Origin: Rhodeus uyekii
Lineage: Eukaryota; Chordata; Actinopteri; Cypriniformes; Acheilognathidae
NCBI GenBank assembly: GCA_037043235.1
Contig: JAWRVZ010000017.1
Location: forward strand, 310,001-374,000
DNA: 64,000 bases
Direction of reading: 5' to 3'
Below are positions 60,078 through 64,000 of this stretch, in pieces. Under the pieces are notes generated by a model. The model had not been told where the DNA came from. It did no database searches and was given only the letters and a program-made list of their open reading frames with translations. Within the stretch, counting starts at the first letter, position 1. The number at the start of each line of letters is the position of its first letter. The position numbers were made by a program, and so were the translations under genes.

Positions 60078-60202
60078 TATAAAGTGAGCTGGAGTGGGGA
60101 TGTAAGGGCGCACTGAGGAGGGAGGGAGGGAGTGAGCGTCTGATTGACATCCCCGCGTTCCAATCAGGTGTGGCAGCGCTGGGAGTCCAGAGCGTCCATT
60201 GG
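60078..60202 (+). promoter_or_regulatory. Candidate pcdh10 promoter
   Basis: TATAAAG at 60078-60084, CCAATCAG at 60160-60167 and ATTGG (inverted CCAAT) at 60198-60202 lie in GC-richer DNA 530-660 bp before the start codon. The CCAAT boxes lie downstream of the TATA-like string, so the true start is probably after about 60230, leaving a 5' leader of about 400-500 bases. The position is inferred from motifs; no TATA follows the CCAAT pair. Confidence 0.4.
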
Positions 60203-60733
60203 CTGCTGGTGGCAAGAGCTCTGCGCAAAACAACGCACTGACGCTCACTCTCCTTGCAGAACTCGAGAAGAGGGGACCTACGGATTTTTACGCATCCCGC
60301 AGTTATAATGGACCATTAGACAACTATATCTAGAAAATAGTTATTTGTCTGCAATTGATAACGTTCATAATTTTATTTTAAAGTGATCTATTCACTTGTC
60401 CAGCAAAGTAGTTTTGTTAAGGTTTTGCTTCTCAGCATTAAGGATCAAGGGGTATCTGTAGGTTCTGCAATGTCTTTCTGTGACGCACGGACTACTAAAT
60501 TCTGCTCTCCCTGAGACGGCATTATATCAAATGGCTATAGATCTTGCGCATATGGCGACATGTTTTCAGGCTGACACCGAACAACGCAGGAGCTTTCTTG
60601 TTATTTTGGGAAATTGCACAGTGCATATGTTTTCTTAGACTAAAGCGATGGGTAATTCCTAAGCTGTGACTGGAGAAGAAACGGTGTCAAGACAGAGCGA
60701 GGGAATAAAGAGGAGTGCACTTGTTGTTTGGAG

Positions 60734-63223
60734 ATGATTTTGATATTTCTCTTTTTCTCTATCTTGGATGGAGGGTTATCGCAGCTGCACTTCTCGGTTC
60801 CAGAGGAGCAGGAGCGCGGGACGGTTGTGGGAAATATCGCCGAAGATCTGGGGCTGGACATCACAAAACTTTCCGCGCGCCGTTTTCAGACCGTGCCTAG
60901 CTCGCGCACGCCGTACCTGGAGGTCAACTTAGAGAACGGGGCGCTGGTGGTGAACGAGCGCATCGACCGAGAGGAGATATGTCGCCAGACCGTCCCGTGC
61001 CTCCTGCACCTCGAAGTGTTTTTGGAGAACCCGCTCGAGCTGTTCCGCGTCGAGATCGAGGTCATGGATATTAACGACAATCCGCCGAGTTTCCCAGAGA
61101 CGGACATCACCGTGGAGATCACCGAGAGCGCCACACCGGGCACCCGCTTCCCGGTGGAAAACGCCTTCGACCCTGATGTGGGGACTAATGCCTTGAACAC
61201 ATACGCCATCACCACCAACAACTACTTTTATTTGGACGTACAGACGCAGAGTGACGGCAACCGGTTCGCGGAGCTCGTGCTGGATAAACCCTTGGACCGA
61301 GAGCAGCAGGCGGTGCACAGGTACGTGCTCACCGCCGTGGACGGAGGGCAGCCGCAGAGGACCGGCACAGCACTGCTAGTGGTTAAAGTGTTGGACTCAA
61401 ACGACAACGCGCCCACGTTCGATCAATCCGTTTACTCTGTGAGCTTGCGCGAGAACTCTCCACTTGGCACGCTCGTTATTCAGCTCAACGCCACCGATAT
61501 GGACGAGGGCCAGAACGGAGAGATTGTTTACTCTCTTAGTAGCCACAATCCCCCGCGTATTCGGGATCTGTTTAACATCGACTCGCGCACCGGGAGGATT
61601 GAAGTGACCGGCGAGGTGGATTACGAGGAGAGCAGCACGCATCAGATCTACGTGCAGGCGAAAGACATGGGACCGAACGCCGTGCCCGCGCACTGCAAAG
61701 TTCTGGTCAAACTCATCGACGTGAACGACAACACGCCAGAGATTAGTTTCAGCACGGTCACGGAGTCGGTAAGCGAGCAGGCTACCCCGGGCACGGTGAT
61801 CGCTCTGCTAAGCGTCACTGACCGGGACTCCGGCGAGAACGGACAGATGACCTGCGAGCTGCACGGCGAGGTTCCGTTCAAACTCAAGTCGTCTTTCAAA
61901 AACTATTACACCATCGTTACGGACGGTCCGCTGGATCGCGAGAAAGCGGAGTCATACACGCTCACGGTGGTCGCCAAAGACAAGGGGGTGCCATCTCTCT
62001 CCACAAGCAAGTCCATCAAAGTGCACGTTTCAGACGAGAACGACAATGCGCCTCGATTCATGCAGTCGGTTTACGACGTGTACGTGACCGAGAATAACGT
62101 CCCGGGCGCTTACATTTACGCGGTGAGCGCCGTGGATCCCGATGTTGGACTGAACGCCTATGTCACTTACTCCATATTGGAGTGCGAAATACAGGGTATG
62201 TCCATCTTAACCTACGTGTCAATCAACTCTGAGAATGGGTACTTGTACGCTCTGCGCTCTTTTGATTACGAGCAAATAAAAGAGTTCAGTTTCATGGTGC
62301 ACGCCAAGGACTCCGGTGCGCCCGAGTTAACTGCCAACGCCACCGTTAATGTCATCATAGTGGACCAGAATGACAATGCCCCGTCCATAATTGCACCTTT
62401 GGGTAAAAACGGCACCGCGAGGGAACATTTGCCCCGCTCAGCTGAGCCGGGATACCTGGTGACCCGTATTGTCGCCACGGACGCCGATGACGGCGAGAAC
62501 GCGCGCCTGTCGTACAGCATCCTCCGAGGAAACGAGCTCGGGATGTTCCGGATGGACTGGAGAACCGGCGAGCTCCGTACCGCGCGCCGGGTATCCAGCA
62601 AACGAGACCCGCCGCACCCGTACGACCTGTTGATCGAGGTGCGCGATCACGGCCAGCCGCCGCTCTCGTCCTCCGCGAGCATCAACGTAGTGCTCGTAGA
62701 CAGCGTAGTGGAGGGCCGGAGCGGCGACCGGGGGTCAGTGAAGTCCAAAGAGAGCTCGCTGGACCTCACACTCATCCTCATCATCGCTCTCGGATCCGTC
62801 TCCTTTATCTTCCTCCTCGCCATGATCGTTCTGGCGGTGCGCTGTCAGAAGGACAAGAAACTGAACATCTACACGTGCATGGCCGGGGACTCGTGCTGTC
62901 AGTGCTGCAGTCGTCAAGCGCGAGGACGCAAGAAGAAGCTCAGTAAGTCGGACATCATGCTCGTGCAGAGCACTAACGTGGCCAATACTGCACAGGTGCC
63001 GGTGGAAGAGTCGGGCAGCTTCGGCTCGCACCACCAAAACCAGAACTACTGCTACCAGGTGTGCCTGACACCGGAATCTGCCAAAACCGACCTGATGTTT
63101 CTCAAACCGTGCAGCCCATCTCGAAGCACAGACACAGAACACAACCCGTGCGGTGCAATGGTTGCCGGATACGCAGATCAGCAACCAGATATCATCTCTA
63201 ACGGGAGCATTTTATCGAGCGAG
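60734..63223 (+). CDS. Protocadherin-10 (delta-2), first coding exon
   Basis: A calcium-dependent adhesion receptor of the neuronal plasma membrane. The ATG at 60734 is chosen because a signal peptide follows (MILIFLFFSILDGGLS, cleavage near residue 16, before QLHF); the open frame extends two codons further 5' without an ATG. Six cadherin repeats follow, with linker motifs DINDN 112-116, DSNDN 221-225, DVNDN 329-333, DENDN 434-438 and DQNDN 544-548. EC6 runs to about 660, the membrane span is about 678-702, and the cytoplasmic part carries a short Cys-rich stretch and the PCDH10-typical SKSDIMLVQS, NQNYCYQVCLTPESAKTD and PCSPSRSTDTEHNPCGA strings. The exon ends at codon 830 (GAG) before GTGAAC, a splice donor; later exons are outside the window. 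The coding GC is high against AT-rich flanks. Zebrafish has pcdh10a and pcdh10b; which one this is cannot be told. Confidence 0.96.
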
Positions 63224-63235
63224 GTGAACACATGA
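63224..63235 (+). other. Splice donor with in-frame stop just inside the intron
   Basis: GTGAAC follows the last exon codon GAG. If not spliced, translation adds Val-Asn-Thr and stops at TGA (63233-63235), giving an 833-residue short form with a truncated cytoplasmic tail. A possible polyadenylation signal AATAAA lies at 63706-63711, about 470 bases after the stop. Human PCDH10 is known to have short and long forms differing at the C-terminus, so the arrangement may be used here. Confidence 0.6.
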
Positions 63236-63396
63236 CACATTTGATCATGCAACACTTTGTATGAATTCTGTATTGCATACATCAGTAGCGTCTTATTACC
63301 ATTAACATAAATCATTAATGAAACTTCAAGACTTACTATCTTTTTATATATTCATATAAGAATTCAAATGAACTGCTAATGTGTTAAGCATCATTT

Positions 63397-63604
<208 letters not shown>

Positions 63605-64000
63605 TGTACTCATTGATTTAAGAAATCAGTTCCAATATTCACTATGCACTATTTCAACCACTTCAACTTTAATTACTGATGCAGAAACTGAGACTCTGAA
63701 ATCTCAATAAAATTGAGTAAAAAAGGTAAAAAATTATTGTGACAAGTTCAGTGATGGAAACAGTGCTCCCAAATATCTTTCTATGCCAGAACCAGTATTT
63801 TTTATGTCAGATTGTAATCATCTTATTGCTTATGACTCACATAGTGCTTTTAAAGGTATAGCTCGGAGCTATAGTGCTTTTTTCAGGTCCTTTAATTACA
63901 CTACAGCACTTCAGGGTCAATTACTACATACAAGGATGTAACCACATATTCAAGACTGGAGGGAATCTAAATGTAGATATGTCATAAAAGATCAATGAAA
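63605..64000. other. Start of pcdh10 intron 1, non-coding
   Basis: AT-rich intronic sequence (or 3' UTR of the short form up to the AATAAA at 63706). Nothing else recognised. Confidence 0.5.

Noticed and set aside
60728..60733. Upstream TTG as start of the protocadherin
   Set aside because: The ATG at 60734 in the same frame is directly followed by a signal peptide and has a purine at -3; a TTG start is not expected.

Overview
This is a eukaryotic, AT-rich, repeat-dense window that looks like teleost fish DNA, most likely a cypriniform or other ostariophysan. The reasons are long (AC)n/(GT)n/(CT)n microsatellites, a Tc1-type transposon and L2/CR1-like LINE of the sort common in zebrafish and carps, interspersed repeats with cyprinid-style consensus, and one protocadherin exon closest to fish/vertebrate PCDH10. 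I see only one host protein-coding exon. The other long open frames belong to transposable elements, and most short ones are chance or microsatellite readings.

Layout. 1-8.3 kb: a pogo/Tigger-like MITE (1216-2050), a complete LTR retrotransposon on the minus strand (2547-5731; 761-bp LTRs, GTTTC target duplication, one gag-like/proline-rich ORF), and a second Tigger-like MITE (7500-8227). 8.3-16.7 kb: mostly unassigned AT-rich non-coding DNA. 16.7-18.1 kb: a broken Ty3/gypsy gag-pol relic. 19-24 kb: LTR-like promoter sequence and a solo LTR with an inverted relative. 25.8-31.9 kb: a foldback repeat, Tigger-like MITEs (one nested in another) and a large AC microsatellite. 38-42 kb: a pile-up of LINE fragments, an inverted repeat split by a solo LTR, a second solo LTR and a tRNA-derived SINE. 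47.5-51.9 kb: a Tc1 transposon carrying a 5'-truncated LINE with an open 888-codon frame and a 251-bp copy of its own 5' region. 56 kb: another small MITE. 60-63.2 kb: CCAAT/TATA-bearing upstream DNA and the large first coding exon of pcdh10, read rightwards, with its downstream exons outside the window.

Functionally, the window is the upstream gene desert plus first exon of pcdh10, a cell-adhesion receptor of neurons. Several stretches of non-repetitive, homeodomain-site-containing sequence in the desert are candidates for regulatory elements, but that is inference from composition only.

The most interesting element is the LTR retrotransposon. It lacks a recognisable tRNA primer site. Instead, 10 bases just inside its 5' LTR are perfectly complementary to the predicted 5' end of its own transcript, exactly 30 bases from a TATA-like box. 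The diverged solo LTR at 39 kb keeps the same sequence (one change) at the same 30-base spacing. This fits the self-priming mechanism known from Tf1/sushi-type elements, here in a small, apparently non-autonomous element.
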